The position numbers and the translations under genes are program-made. This document shows positions 53,573 through 64,000 of a stretch of 64,000 nt of DNA, in pieces; the first letter of the stretch is position 1, and each line of letters begins with the position of its first letter. The DNA is from Petrosia ficiformis (Eukaryota > Porifera > Demospongiae > Haplosclerida > Petrosiidae): NCBI GenBank assembly GCA_947044365.1, contig OX345642.1, forward strand, positions 2,293,598 to 2,357,597, read 5' to 3'. The notes beneath the pieces are model-generated. The model ran no database searches and was not told the DNA's origin. It worked only from the letters and a program-made list of their open reading frames with translations.

Positions 53573-53874
53573 AATTAGTATTCGAAAATATAGAAAATTA
53601 AAGACTAAGAAAAATAGGCTAGCACATAATTATATTTAATATAATCATAGGCTTTCAACTGTAATAGATCAAATTTAATTACTATTCTCACAAATCGAAA
53701 ATAAAGAAAATTGAATTATTAACATTTCCTTTTAAAATTTGATAATAATTTACTATTATATTGAAAATGCAACTCAAAACACAAGAACAACATTACAAAG
53801 AAACATTTGAACAAAAAATACAATTGAAATACACACACAATAAATGTCATTGAGACGAATAAGCAATGAACGAA

Positions 53875-54045
53875 GATGAGTCCTTGCAGAAGGGAAATCC
53901 CAATGAAGATGAGTCCTTGCATGCAGAAGAGAAATCCCAATGAAGATGAGTCCTTGCATGCAGAAGAGAAATCCCAATGAAGATGAGTCCTTGCAGAAGA
54001 GAAATCCCAATGAAGATGAGTCCTTGCAGAAGAGAAATCCCAATG
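53875..54045. repeat. 33-37-bp minisatellite
   Basis: About five units of AGATGAGTCCTTGCAGAAGA plus GAAATCCCAATGA, some with an extra TGCA. Confidence 0.9.
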
Positions 54046-54365
54046 GGGATGGTCCTAGGACGAAGTAGACTGGAACTGGAGCACTGGTCGAAGTAGACTG
54101 GAACTGGATGAGGTAGTTAGACTGTAACTGGAACACTAGATGAGCTGGACCGGATGTACTGGAACTGCCCCACACGGGGCTGGATCTAGTGACTCGAAGA
54201 GACCTCCGGCGTCCCCAACCTGGGCATCGGTATACTCATTTGTCCCGCACACTCCTAACAACCAGGATTGACCATGCCACCCCCGAAAAAAAAGAAAAAG
54301 AGGGTGGCATGGCCAACCCTGGCTGAGAGGAGTGATTAGAACAAATGAGCATCCGAATTCCAAGA
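54040..54365 (-). mobile_element. Hairpin-tipped dispersed repeat (family R1), copy 2
   Basis: Minus-strand counterpart of 31660. The hairpin pair is CCATGCCACCCCCG with GGGTGGCATGGCC around 54272-54313. Then come AGGTCTCTTCGAGTCACTAG and GGGCAGTTCCAGTA, and ACTGGAACTGG repeats. It lies between the 400-bp direct repeats. Confidence 0.75.
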
Positions 54366-54804
54366 AGAGAACACCAGAAGAAACCTCGAAATCATCAGAA
54401 ACAGACCTGTGCAGGGAGGAAAAATAGTAAATACACTGTTCACAATAAAATAATATTTAAGAAGAAAGTATAGAACATAGAAAAGAGTATGGAGACATAA
54501 CTTACCTCTTATTGAAGTATAGATGCGACGAGGTAGAGGTAGAGAGAGTGGATAGATGGACAGGGAGGTAGCGAGTAGAGTTTTCTGGGAGAGAGAAGAA
54601 ACAATATGCAAATTAACACGATAGACAAACGGAATTATTAATATGATATGCATGAATTATATACATGGGCATGGATGGCAACAATGCACATAGAAGAACA
54701 AGAATCACCTGTCGTTTAATCTTCATCCATCTATCCACATCCTTCGCATCTTGGTCCTGGGTCCCTCCGTGGTACATGCAGAATCTTCTTCGTCTTGAGT
54801 CTTG

Positions 54805-55201
54805 AGATCGACGACATGCACAGTCTTCTCTGGCTTATGAAAGGGAGCTCAAATTCCTGCACGTGCAGCAGCAGGTCTGGGAGCATGCATGCATGCACCC
54901 ATCCTCGCCAGGGAGGTGTGTGCACAGGGTGAGGATGCAAAGCAATTAATTATTAATTGTAATATTTTAGTAATATAGAAAATATAATAATTATTAAATA
55001 ATACAATTTATGTACAATGCTATTCTTTTTTACTTCTGTACAACATACAGAAACCGAACAAAATACCGTTGACTTTGAAAACATTCTTTGCCCAAGGACG
55101 CATGCATGGTAGCAATGATGATGATTTTTTTTTAATGCTAATAATAAACCAGAAAACAAATTATATCGAAAACAGTGTATTTAATTATAACAAAAAGTGA
55201 T
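54805..55201. repeat. 400-bp direct repeat, right copy
   Basis: Same ends as 52805-53205 and offset by exactly 2000 bp. Differences include a shorter A/T run near 55130. The pair could be LTRs of a small non-coding element or a segmental duplication; TG..CA ends are absent. Confidence 0.9.
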
Positions 55202-55463
55202 TAGGTGGTATATATCTGACATTCACCTCCCAACCATCATTTATATAGTACATAATTACATATACTCAGTGTATCATACAAATTATATATATAATTATGT
55301 ATAATTGCTTTATACTTTGAAGTAATTTTTTTACAATGTACTGTGAATTAATTATTGTGATTATACATAAATATATGAAACGATGCACAAGAAGTATAAT
55401 ACAATGAATAGAGCATGATAAACAGGAAATCAAAGAGTTAAAGAGAAACAATTCTTATACATA
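55202..55463. other. Intergenic, AT-rich
   Basis: No gene seen. It is the 3' flank of the minus-strand gene that ends at 55464. Confidence 0.4.
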
Positions 55464-58438
55464 CTACACATCATCTATATCACTTTCTTCCTTCTTTTCA
55501 TATTCCTCTTCACTACTACTGGAATTTTGTAAGTCTTGCATTAGTTGATCAATTTCCCCTTCTCCTACTCTAATACCTGAGCTAATGTCCATCTCTTCAA
55601 GACCTTCAACATCAATTTCATCCCTTGCAACAATACGTACCTGTTGAAAACAAAGTTGTATAATAACACATGCAACAGTGTATATGAGTATGCGTGTATG
55701 TATGTGATAATGTATGTGTGAGTATGTATGTATGTATGTATGTACATATGTATAATCTTTATATGGCTTCATCAAACTATCACAAACCGTTTACTTCAGT
55801 TCTCCTGAGATTGTGTCAGCTGTATATAGTTTCAAACTTTCAGAAAACAATCATAAGGATAGTGCTGCAACCCATAATAAAACAGAGAACCATCCTCGTT
55901 TTTGAGCAGTGTTCTTGCTAAGGATTTTCAAGAGTGGATTAATTTTTTGAATTTCCAGTGCTTGACACCTCTTACTAGAGTATTACTACGTCATTTGGTG
56001 TATGATCATGAGGTGTGTCAGGATCGGAGCTTATTGCTGTGCATTATCGGTGCACCATAGAAGCTTAGCACAGACACTTTTTTGAGTAGATGATAATATA
56101 TCAATTTGCTGTTGTGTCCTGAAGTCAGAGACGGTAAATACAAGCTTACCTGTCCACTATCTAACACCATTGATTCTCCTCCAGTAACAGTCATCATATT
56201 GACACCTGGTCCCTCAACCATTACATTACTATTTCCTTCATCTTCACTCATTAAAATCCTTGTGTTGAGGTATAACCACTTTAGGTACTCTGAACTGTTC
56301 TTGTACACTATTTAAGCAACTTGATTTTGTACTTGTTTTATTCTCCAATAAAAGTTATTTCAAACTCAAACAGGTTATGAGCCCAGTTTGCTATGGCTGC
56401 TACTGAAAGTAGAAGTGTGGCAGTTGTTCAACTCAGCACTAATAACTATGCTACGTGGAAAGTTCAATGTCGAATGGCCTTGATTAAGGATGGACTATGG
56501 ATTCTTAGTATTAGTTGCAATTTAACAAGCTGGTTAAGCTGCATTCTTCTTGCTGGTCTGTAGCTTGAGCATGGACGTTTTTATGTGCCATGCCATTGAT
56601 TGACTGAGCCTCTAGAATGACGCTACTGCCTTAACTATATATGTGTGTATTAGTGCTGTTTTAGTTACCTATTAACAATAATTCTATAGAGCAAAAATGT
56701 GTTTATTTTTCAGCTTAAAAGTGTCTAGTATTGCATCAAAATCAGTTTGTGTTTAATGAGGTCCTTCAATCTCTTCATGGTTTATTAGATGTTCATGATT
56801 TGAGTCATCAGATAAGAGGCTCAGTGTACTACTTGTATGTAGAGTACACTAAATTAATGATCATGTTCAAATGCTAACTAACTTCCTCCATTCATATGTG
56901 GACACATAGACACATCCATCTTATCAAATCTCTTCTGCCAAACATCAAATCCTATATTAACCCTTGACATTTTATATTATTATGATATGATGTATGTCTT
57001 ACCGTTCTACGAGATCTTTCTTTAACACAACTTTTGTCCCCTCAACTTTTACCAAATCATCTTGTGAAAGAGAAGTATCATTTTGAGCTTGTAAATCAGC
57101 ATCTGTCATAGCAACCTATTGTACATGTACGTGTTAATAGAATTAGTACCATAATTATATTTGTGTGTTCATACAGTCAGTCCAAATCCTTTATCTATCA
57201 ATCCAATACTGCATGATTTGGATAAAAAATGTTGAATTCCTAGACAGGACTCAAACTAATGAACTTGGTATTTGGACTCAACCCCGTGACCTTGGTTTTT
57301 GCTCTACAAACTAAGCCACTGAACTCAGCTGGTATAGAGACTAGACAGGTTGATTCTTGTACATTGGACAATTCTTGTTAGTTTTCATGTGACCTTTCTG
57401 ACCACAGGCACTGCATGTCAACTACATGTATTAGGATAATTAGTCTCGTCCCCAGCCGCCCACGCCCTTAACGAGCAAGAGGCGTCTGGCACACTAAGTC
57501 AACTTTCTTGGAAGTATGGCAGGAAATTGATGGCAAATTATACGTGTGACGTACATAAACGCATTACTAAGCATGGCTAGTTCGGTGATAATGCAGTCTT
57601 TCCAGCACTTTGGGTACCTACCTACCTACTGAAGATCAGTTTACTAAGTGCTAAACAACACTAACCTGGACACAAGCTCTTGCATAGCTTTAACACTTGG
57701 AGTGGCATTTTCTAGCTTCCTGTAGCATGGCTTACAAACATGGCATGTACCAAGGCCACGGGGATCAGGTACACAAACAAACTCTCTTTCATTTTCATTC
57801 CATTTTCACTACTTCCCAGATTTCTCCATTCTTTAGCGCTCTACGATAACAAATTAAACAGTTATTCGCCATGTTAAAGTCAACATCACACATTACGTCA
57901 CAGAATACTGTGATTTGATTGGAGAGACGAATTTTGTTCTCTAGTTCCAAGAAAGTTGACTTAGTGTGCCAGACGCCCTCTCGCTCGTTAAGGGCGTGGG
58001 CGGCTGGGGACGAGACTATAGGATAATATAGTACATGTATTTTTATTATGAGTGCATGTACATAACTATATGAATACAGTACATGTACATAACTACATGA
58101 ATACTGTACATGTACATAACTACATGAATACTGTACATGTACATAACTACATGAGTACATGTACATAACTATATGAATACAGTACATGTACATAACTACA
58201 TGAATACTGTACATGTACATAACTACATGAGTACATGTACATAACTATATGAATACATGTAACTACATGAGTACATGAGTACATGTATACTACATTAGTA
58301 CATGTAATGTGAAGTAGCTATACATGTTATCTCTCTATACTCACATGCATTGCTGTGAATTTCTCTTTCTTTGGTTTCTGTGGTTTGTTTTTTGCCTTTT
58401 CTTCTTGTCTATCCAACTGTCTCAGGGCATGTTGTAAC
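55464..58438 (-). CDS. Unidentified charged protein, four 3' exons
   Basis: Exons 58345-58438, 57003-57115, 56150-56258 and 55464-55640 join in phase (entry phase 2) to about 164 codons ending at a TAG. The first visible exon is a Lys/Gln-rich helix (QHALRQLDRQEEKAKNKP then KPKKEKFTAMH). The second and third read DDLVKVEGTKVVLKKDLVER and MVEGPGVNMMTVTGGESMVL. The last is strongly acidic (EIDVEGLEEMD; SSSSEEEYEKKEESDIDDV at the C-terminus). I do not recognise the family, and no catalytic motif or membrane segment is visible. The 5' exons were not found between 58439 and 60213, and the start is unknown. A MULE-like element occupies the first intron. Good splice sites and consistent phase argue that it is a real gene. 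Confidence 0.65.
57215..57345 (-). mobile_element. tRNA-like SINE fragment
   Basis: On the minus strand GTGGCTTAGTTTGTAGAGC (A-box region) and CGGGGTTGAGTCC (B box) are 21 bp apart, followed by a non-tRNA tail. Confidence 0.5.
57441..58018. mobile_element. MULE-like element with a captured exon-like fragment
   Basis: TIRs of about 75 bp start TAGTCTCGTCCCCAGCCGCC and differ by one substitution and one indel. A perfect 9-bp duplication TAGGATAAT flanks the element (57432-57440 and 58019-58027). This fits Mutator-like elements. The minus strand inside (57666-57872) has an exon-like stretch: MANNCLICYRRALKNGEIW, then, after a one-base frame change, GTCHVCKPCYRKLENA, ending at a GTTAGT donor-like site. 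The CxxC and CxxCxxC pairs look like zinc ligands. No transposase is present. Confidence 0.85.
58030..58300. repeat. 27-bp minisatellite
   Basis: Units of TACATGTACATAACTACATG with AATACTG/AATACAG variants, about eight copies. Confidence 0.85.
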
Positions 58439-58779
58439 CTACATGTAAGTTGAGAGTAAAGATATTAGTCTCTCTTCTCTATGTCTTATCTCCATACATG
58501 TATGTATGTACAGTATATAATTATATACATGTAACTTTACATGTATATAATTATTTTGTCCCCTCTCTCTTGTACCTATAATTACAAATGATAAAAAACA
58601 TTTTAAAAAATGAAAGCAGATGTAGGGATATCAAAACCGAAAAAGCACAAGTATGTACATCCCTTCTCTATGTCACATCAATAATTATATATAATTATGT
58701 AATGTTACTTGTATATATCTCCTCTTTATGTCAGGCTTGGAGTCGAATGACTTTACTATTTATATACATGTAATTATGT

Positions 58780-58852
58780 CTGGTTGTCGTAGCTCAGTGG
58801 CAAGAGCACTGGTGGCTGTAGTCAAGGTCCTTGGTTTGATTCCTACCAGTAT
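58780..58852 (+). mobile_element. tRNA-like sequence, probably SINE head
   Basis: GTCGTAGCTCAGTGGCAAGAG (A-box region) and CTTGGTTTGATTCC (B-box region) lie about 30 bp apart, with CTGG and CCAG at the ends. The arms do not fold into a convincing cloverleaf with a standard anticodon loop. Confidence 0.45.
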
Positions 58853-59153
58853 TATTATTTTTATTAGAATTTAGTGTTTAATTACATGTATGTATTCATT
58901 CACACATGTATTTCCCCTCTGTCATACCTATACAGTATATATCAATCATTATGACTTAATTATACCTGTACGTAAGTACATGTACATGTCCTCTCTAACT
59001 GTACAAGTTATAAATTGAGAGGTATTATACATGTATGCAGTACATGTACACTACATACATACATGTACATGTACACAATGTATATACATGTAGAGGGATG
59101 CATATTGCCTATGTACGTGACATATGTATATACATGTATACATGTATATACAT

Positions 59154-59853
59154 TAGTGCTGACCAAGGGTACTTGAATACCCGAATACCCGAATACCCGA
59201 ATACCCGACTTTAAATTCAATACCCGAATACAAAATCATTACCCGAGGGTATTATGGGAACTGTACAGTAACTTATAAAACAGATAATGAGTGAAGATAA
59301 TGAGTAAATAATGAATAATCAAAATGTGAGTAAATGATAAGTACTTAATTAACCAGTCTTGTCTTCTTCTTGCTGTTGCCATACCTGACCACGTGGACAC
59401 TATACTTGTACATGCCCACAAATCAATTTTGATTTACGTACAGCTTTCATACTTGCTTCCAAACTTCTTGTTAAGTTTGTAGATAATATTAGATGAGCTT
59501 CTAGTAAAGCCAGAGAAACAGAAATAAGCTTCTGCTGGCTGCAAGAAAATAGGAAGGCGAGTGTTTCAACATGAGGCGGGCAACCCCCCCAGCAAGTAAA
59601 TTTCTTGTTCAACTACATGCTTATAGCTTCTACTTAGCTTTCAGCTTTGCATCATCTTGCAGTTAATGATAAAAACTTAAGACTACTTCTGGAAGAAGTT
59701 TGGTTGATGTTGCAAACGTTAAAGTTCAACGGTGAGTAAACAAGGCGATGCTTTATACATAAATTGCATTAATCGGCCAAGTATCCGGGTACCCACTAAT
59801 TTTAAAAGTTGGTTACTTGGCTCCATATTTTGTACCTGTGGCCAGCACTAATA
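59154..59853. mobile_element. hAT-type non-autonomous element, about 700 bp
   Basis: Ends TAGTGCTGACCAAGGGTAC and (reverse) TAGTGCTGGCCACAGGTAC. The subterminal region has four tandem AATACCCG repeats. Flanks ATATACAT and ATACACAT are similar but not identical. An internal 70-codon minus-strand frame (59400-59612) is unassigned. Confidence 0.7.
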
Positions 59854-60213
59854 CACATGTAGAGGGAATATATACATGTACATGTACATGTATATCACCT
59901 GTAAAATTATACATTTCCAGTAGCCCATGGATTGTCTGGTGTTCTGTAAATATGTCAAAGATACATGGACATGAGATATCATGGGATGTTACTGAGACAT
60001 CATCAACTATCCCAGGTTTCCTTGGATATGTAGACAATCCTAGGACATACATTAACTATGTCTGGCTATGCTCTTGTCTGTGTATACCAGGACATATCCC
60101 AGGATAGGTAGACAATTCAGAGATGATCCCAGGATGTACATGTATGCAAGCTAGGCCCATGCCTGAGTATCACATTATAACAATAAGTACTGAACAATCA
60201 AAAGGAACCTTAC

Positions 60214-60437
60214 TTGAGGATTAGGTCCAAGAATCTTTGAATAAATAGAATAACATAGTACTGAAGATGTAGGGTAACCAACAGCCAATAACACCATACT
60301 AACAATAAACGAGGTACCGACCAACACCATTCTAGCTTTGGATAACGACATCCAACTGGTATTGTTGCATTTTGCAAACCAAATGAGTGGAATATGATTG
60401 CGTGTGTCTGTGTGATTATCTACCAGAGGATACACAA
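60214..60437 (-). CDS. MFSD8: MFSD8/CLN7 lysosomal transporter, one exon
   Basis: An exon bounded by acceptor CTTCCATACAG and donor GTAAGG, entry phase 1, exit phase 0, encoding about 74 residues. It ends AVGYPTSSVLCYSIYSKILG followed by PNPQ. This matches the segment of MFSD8 around transmembrane helix 9-10, where GYP..., YSKILGP-PQ is a family signature. Before it lies a polar, Asn-rich luminal loop with a possible glycosylation site (NNTSW) and a hydrophobic helix (MVLVGTSFIVSMVLL). MFSD8 is a major-facilitator protein of lysosomal membranes. I could not find the following exon between 58440 and 60213, nor the preceding ones between 60438 and 64000. The gene is either partial here or disrupted by repeats. 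Confidence 0.75.
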
Positions 60438-60487
60438 CTGTATGGAAGAAAAGGAATTTGTAAGACAATGTAAGTGATAGTCGTACT

Positions 60488-60690
60488 AAAGGTCATTCAC
60501 ATTCACCAGAAAAATATTCATGACTTTAGTTTGGATCTGTTGACCAACTACATGTACATCAGGAGCTTATGAGCGCCACGGCGCTCATAAGCGCCTGAAT
60601 ACATTATAAAACTATTTTCATACAATTGCCCTTCCCATTCTTTTTTGTGTATGTGAAATTTCAATCCATTGGTTCATTGTTAAGTTATAT
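60488..60690 (+). mobile_element. TTCACATTCAC MITE family copy with extra hairpin
   Basis: Begins CTAAAGGTCATTCACATTCAC. The family middle (CAATTGCCCTTCCCATTC, CCATTGGTTCATTG) is retained; the right end is missing. A 36-bp hairpin is inserted at 60561-60596. Confidence 0.7.
60561..60596. repeat. 17-bp-arm hairpin
   Basis: AGGAGCTTATGAGCGCC and GGCGCTCATAAGCGCCT pair at 16 of 17 positions with a 2-base loop. GCTTATGAGCGCC recurs at about 9657. Confidence 0.8.
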
Positions 60691-60999
60691 GTTTACCATG
60701 GAAACAACAAATCCCACACATTTTCAATTATACATTCAAATCACGCACTATGCTGATATTTCAGTATTGTACTGGAAGTCACATGAGCAGAAGTGTTATT
60801 GTACCAGAAGTCACCTGACCGAAAGTGTTATTGTACAAATACTGTTTTAAATCCTGAATCAGGTAAGTTTATTTGTATTAATAACCGGGAATTTACAGAG
60901 CTTTAAATATGCCCAATATTAAAATGTATCGCTTCCGAGGTGACAATAGCTCGAGAAAATCACTGGTCTGGGTTTTACCTTGTACATAATGTTATTGGA

Positions 61000-61075
61000 G
61001 ATGTAGAAAGAAAGAAAGAAAGGAAGAAAGAAAGACACCTGAGGCAATGGAAAAATGAAAATGAGAGTTGCCTCA
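61000..61075 (-). mobile_element. SINE fragment, (TTTC)n family
   Basis: Minus-strand 3' part: TTGCCTCAGGTGTC, TTTC tail, then TACATCTCCAATAACATTAT. Confidence 0.7.
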
Positions 61076-61564
61076 CATGTACATGTAACAGCTCCTTATC
61101 ATAATTGTTTCATGGTGATATCTTTTTTCTGAAAAGCCTGTTACATTAGATGAATAAATTATCGTAAAGATATTGGGAAATATCACTTGTTGGATACATG
61201 TATTGTTACTCGTCCTTCATCCTTGAATTGTCATTATAGTTGGTATTTCTCAGTATCTATATGATAATATACAAGTATAATCATGTATTAACCTTATAAC
61301 ATTAATCTTAACAATATGTATTAGTTAAACCATACTTTGCTAGCTTGAAGTGTCTTAATGTTCTGCACGAAAATGACCAATAAAGATCAAAATGACGTAA
61401 TTATATCATCGATACGTTTATTGTGTCATCCGAGTAAGGCAAACACTAAAACAAGCAAGCTAACAAAGTGTGGTTTATTGCTGATCATGTGACCTTTATC
61501 CAATCAGATGATTGCACCTGCTGTGATACTTGAGGTGAATAGCCCACACTGTAGTTCTATACAA
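61076..61564. other. Unassigned stretch
   Basis: A fragment like the TTCACATTCAC family (ATAATCATGTATTAACCTTA) is at 61278. Nothing else recognisable. Confidence 0.4.
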
Positions 61565-61720
61565 CCTACTGTACATCTGGACAAAACAATATTTGATCAG
61601 CAATTTATGAATTTTGTCCTATTTATGGGTTGTGAGATATAGAAGTAACCCATTAGGCTATGACTACTCTTGACTAATAATTAATCTTGCTCTGAGGTTA
61701 CTGTTCTGTATTATTAATGA
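61565..61720 (-). mobile_element. tRNA-like SINE candidate, second copy
   Basis: Inverted, diverged copy of 51795-51965 (GGGTTACTTCTATATCTCAC; CAAATATTGTTTTGTCC). Confidence 0.55.
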
Positions 61721-61966
61721 GATACTTTCTAGTCAAATGCAATTTTGCCCAGACAAAGAGCTGAAATGTCCAGAAATTGGCCAATTGCTAAATGTCTAGT
61801 GTACATTAGGTCACACTGGTTTGTCATGAAGTGATTTTTGCAACGTATCTATTATCTCGAGGAAGTGGTGGATAATGAACTGGTAAAAATCTTTTTTGGG
61901 GCTAGATGAATGGTACAATGAGTAAGTTAAAGATGTATAATCACTTTACCCCTTAACACCAAATTC

Positions 61967-62908
61967 TCAGACATGGATCCTAGGTTTAAGGCTCAGTGAC
62001 AATTCGAAATCTTGAGTTGAGTCATCTTCAGAAAGGAAACGTGATGATGATGAATGCTTTGAAGGTATTGAACGATCTCTCAAATGGTCAACATGTTTCT
62101 TAATGACTTTTCCATCTTGAAGCTCAACGTTGTATGAGACAGGACCTGAGCTGTCCACGATCACTCCAGGTATCCATTTGTTTTGAGCATGGAAATCCTT
62201 AGCCATCACCAATTGGCCAGATGAAAATTGTCTTAGCTGGGAGTGACGGTCATGATACTTCTTCTGATCAGACTGTTTAGCATTCACCAAACTTTCCAGG
62301 TCTGGTTTCAAGAGGTCAAACCTGGTGCGTAATTTTCTTTGTAGGAACAATTCACCAGGAGACACATTGGTTGTAGCATGTGGTGTAGAGTGGTAGCAAA
62401 GTAGAAACTGGGACAATCGAGTACTCAGTGCTTGTCCATCTTTTTCTCCCGCTTTCATAGCTCTTTTGAAAGTCTGCACGAATCTCTCGGCGAGGCCATT
62501 TGAAGATGGATGTTAGGGGGCACTACGGATGTGTTTGATACCATTAGCCTTCATGAAGTATGCAAAATCTTCTGATGTAAACTGCGGCCCATTGTCAGAG
62601 ACAAGTTGCTCCGGTAAGCCATACTTTGCGAATAGGACTTGGAGGACATCAACAGTCTTGGAGGTAGTGGTAGTAGACATTTGAACCACGTCTGGCCACT
62701 TGGAATGTGCATCCACAACAATAAGAAACATCCTGTCCAGAAAAATCTACGTGAATTCTCTTCCAAGGAGAAGTCGACCATATCCATAGATGAAGTGGGA
62801 GGTTTTGACTTTTGCTCTTGACATCGTAAGCATGCCTTGCCTTGGCTCTCAATATCTTTATCGATCCCATCCCACCATACGTAACTCCTAGCAACGACTT
62901 TCATAACA
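61967..62908 (-). pseudogene. Ty3/Gypsy retrotransposon integrase fragment
   Basis: Reading on the minus strand: a zinc-binding region with the Cys pair CLRCQEQK (the His pair is missing), the catalytic-core start VVDAHSKWPDV, the second acidic motif SDNGPQFTSEDF, a third motif LAERF, and a C-terminal region ending VKKHVDHLR-like before the stop at 61967. The copy is broken: two frame changes fall between about 62730 and 62800, and a TAA stop at 62513-62515 lies just after the IRSAP string. The fragment begins abruptly at 62908 with no reverse transcriptase, and no LTR is evident. It is an inactive relic. Confidence 0.88.
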
Positions 62909-63145
62909 CTTTCAGTTTTTTAAGGTAGTACTAGGGAGTGGGCGGATGCGACTCCAATCACTTTCAAAATAGAATATTATATAATATGACTCTAACCTGG
63001 TCTAATAGCAGCCTTCATATCTTCTGATCAGCTTTATATTGTCCTGTAATTGAAGAAATATTGTTAAAATCGCCATTTTTGCAATCGCAATAAGTACAAA
63101 ACCACGAAAGCCACGCCCACCAATCATGGCGTGCACCAAGTACAA
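62909..63145. other. Spacer between Gypsy relic and satellite
   Basis: Contains CCACGAAAGCCACGCCCACC and a stretch preceding the first satellite unit. No gene seen. Confidence 0.4.
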
Positions 63146-64000
63146 TGTATTTTGAGAAAACAAATAGAGCCGTTTTCTGAAAATTCATTTTACTTTTATA
63201 GTTACAAGAGGCTGAAGAAAGCTGAATTCTGTAGCTTTTCACTGAAACCATAAAATCTACCTTTCTAGACACTATCAAACTCCGATCTTTCTCAGAGAGC
63301 AACTACAGTTACCCTGCCAGGAAAATGTAAAATGTATTTTGAGAAAACAAATAGAGCCGTTTTCTGAAAATTCATTTTACTTTTATAGTTACAAGAGGCT
63401 GAAGAAAGCTGAATTCTGTAGCTTTTCACTGAAACCATAAAATCTACCTTTCTAGACACTATCAAACTCCGATCTTTCTCAGAGAGCAACTACAGTTACC
63501 CTGCCAGGAAAATGTAAAATGTATTTTGAGAAAACAAATAGAGCCGTTTTCTGAAAATTCATTTTACTTTTATAGTTACAAGAGGCTGAAGAAAGCTGAA
63601 TTCTGTAGCTTTTCACTGAAACCATAAAATCTACCTTTCTAGACACTATCAAACTCCGATCTTTCTCAGAGAGCAACTACAGTTACCCTGCCAGGAAAAT
63701 GTAAAATGTATTTTGAGAAAACAAATAGAGCCGTTTTCTGAAAATTCATTTTACTTTTATAGTTACAAGAGGCTGAAGAAAGCTGAATTCTGTAGCTTTT
63801 CACTGAAACCATAAAATCTACCTTTCTAGACACTATCAAACTCCGATCTTTCTCAGAGAGCAACTACAGTTACCCTGCCAGGAAAATGTAAAATGTATTT
63901 TGAGAAAACAAATAGAGCCGTTTTCTGAAAATTCATTTTACTTTTATAGTTACAAGAGGCTGAAGAAAGCTGAATTCTGTAGCTTTTCACTGAAACCATA
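63146..64000. repeat. 187-bp satellite, right edge
   Basis: TGTATTTTGAGAAAACAAAT recurs at 63146, 63333, 63520, 63707 and 63894, exactly 187 bp apart. The complete units look identical or nearly so. The array continues beyond the window. The 65-codon frames within each unit are repeat artefacts: 187 is not a multiple of three. Confidence 0.97.

Noticed and set aside
53774..54363. Open frames of 73-133 codons on the minus strand
   Set aside because: They are driven by the 33-37-bp tandem repeat and the R1 element.
63015..63863. Repeated 65-codon ORF
   Set aside because: The 187-bp period is not a multiple of three and the frames restart in each unit; it is satellite DNA.

Overview
The window is nuclear DNA of an animal. 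Genes are split by many GT-AG introns, and most proteins are recognisable metazoan housekeeping or ciliary proteins. The AT-rich introns are packed with short inverted-repeat transposons, tRNA-derived SINEs and minisatellites. The overall style (compact coding exons, ATAATTATA-rich introns, blocks of the palindromic hexamer ACATGT) suggests a non-bilaterian invertebrate, possibly a demosponge. That is inference: no species marker is visible.

Left part (1-10.8 kb). A hairpin-bearing minisatellite lies in an intron of CDC23 (APC8, minus strand), of which only the first two coding exons are in the window. CDC23 is head-to-head with TRIQK (plus, 3 exons, 88 aa). TRIQK is tail-to-tail with regucalcin RGN (minus, 305 aa). 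Next on the minus strand is a 370-aa BEN-domain protein, with a 1.2-kb minisatellite in the intron that cuts its BEN domain.

Middle (10.8-31.1 kb). CCDC40, the axonemal 96-nm ruler subunit, occupies 18.8 kb of the minus strand in 18 coding exons (about 912 aa by my model). Its introns hold tandem repeats, SINEs and MITEs. It shares a 173-bp divergent promoter, with a perfect RFX X-box, with the intronless WDR25 gene on the plus strand.

Right-middle (32.9-52.2 kb). NCAPH, the condensin I kleisin, is on the plus strand in 20 exons (781 aa). Its introns carry hAT-type MITEs with 8-bp target duplications, including one element nested in another; a Tc1/mariner-like element inserted in a minisatellite; and a minisatellite that duplicates the splice acceptor of exon 14.

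Right part (52.2-64 kb). This part is repeat-rich: a 400-bp direct-repeat pair, the four 3' exons of an unidentified acidic/basic protein (minus), a MULE-like element carrying an exon-like fragment, one exon of MFSD8/CLN7 (minus), a broken Ty3/Gypsy integrase fragment, and a 187-bp satellite running off the right edge.

The genes do not form one pathway. Two are cell-division genes (CDC23, NCAPH) and one is ciliary (CCDC40). Three gene pairs are tightly divergent or convergent. The exon models were assembled by hand from splice signals, reading phase and family similarity, and could be off at single junctions.
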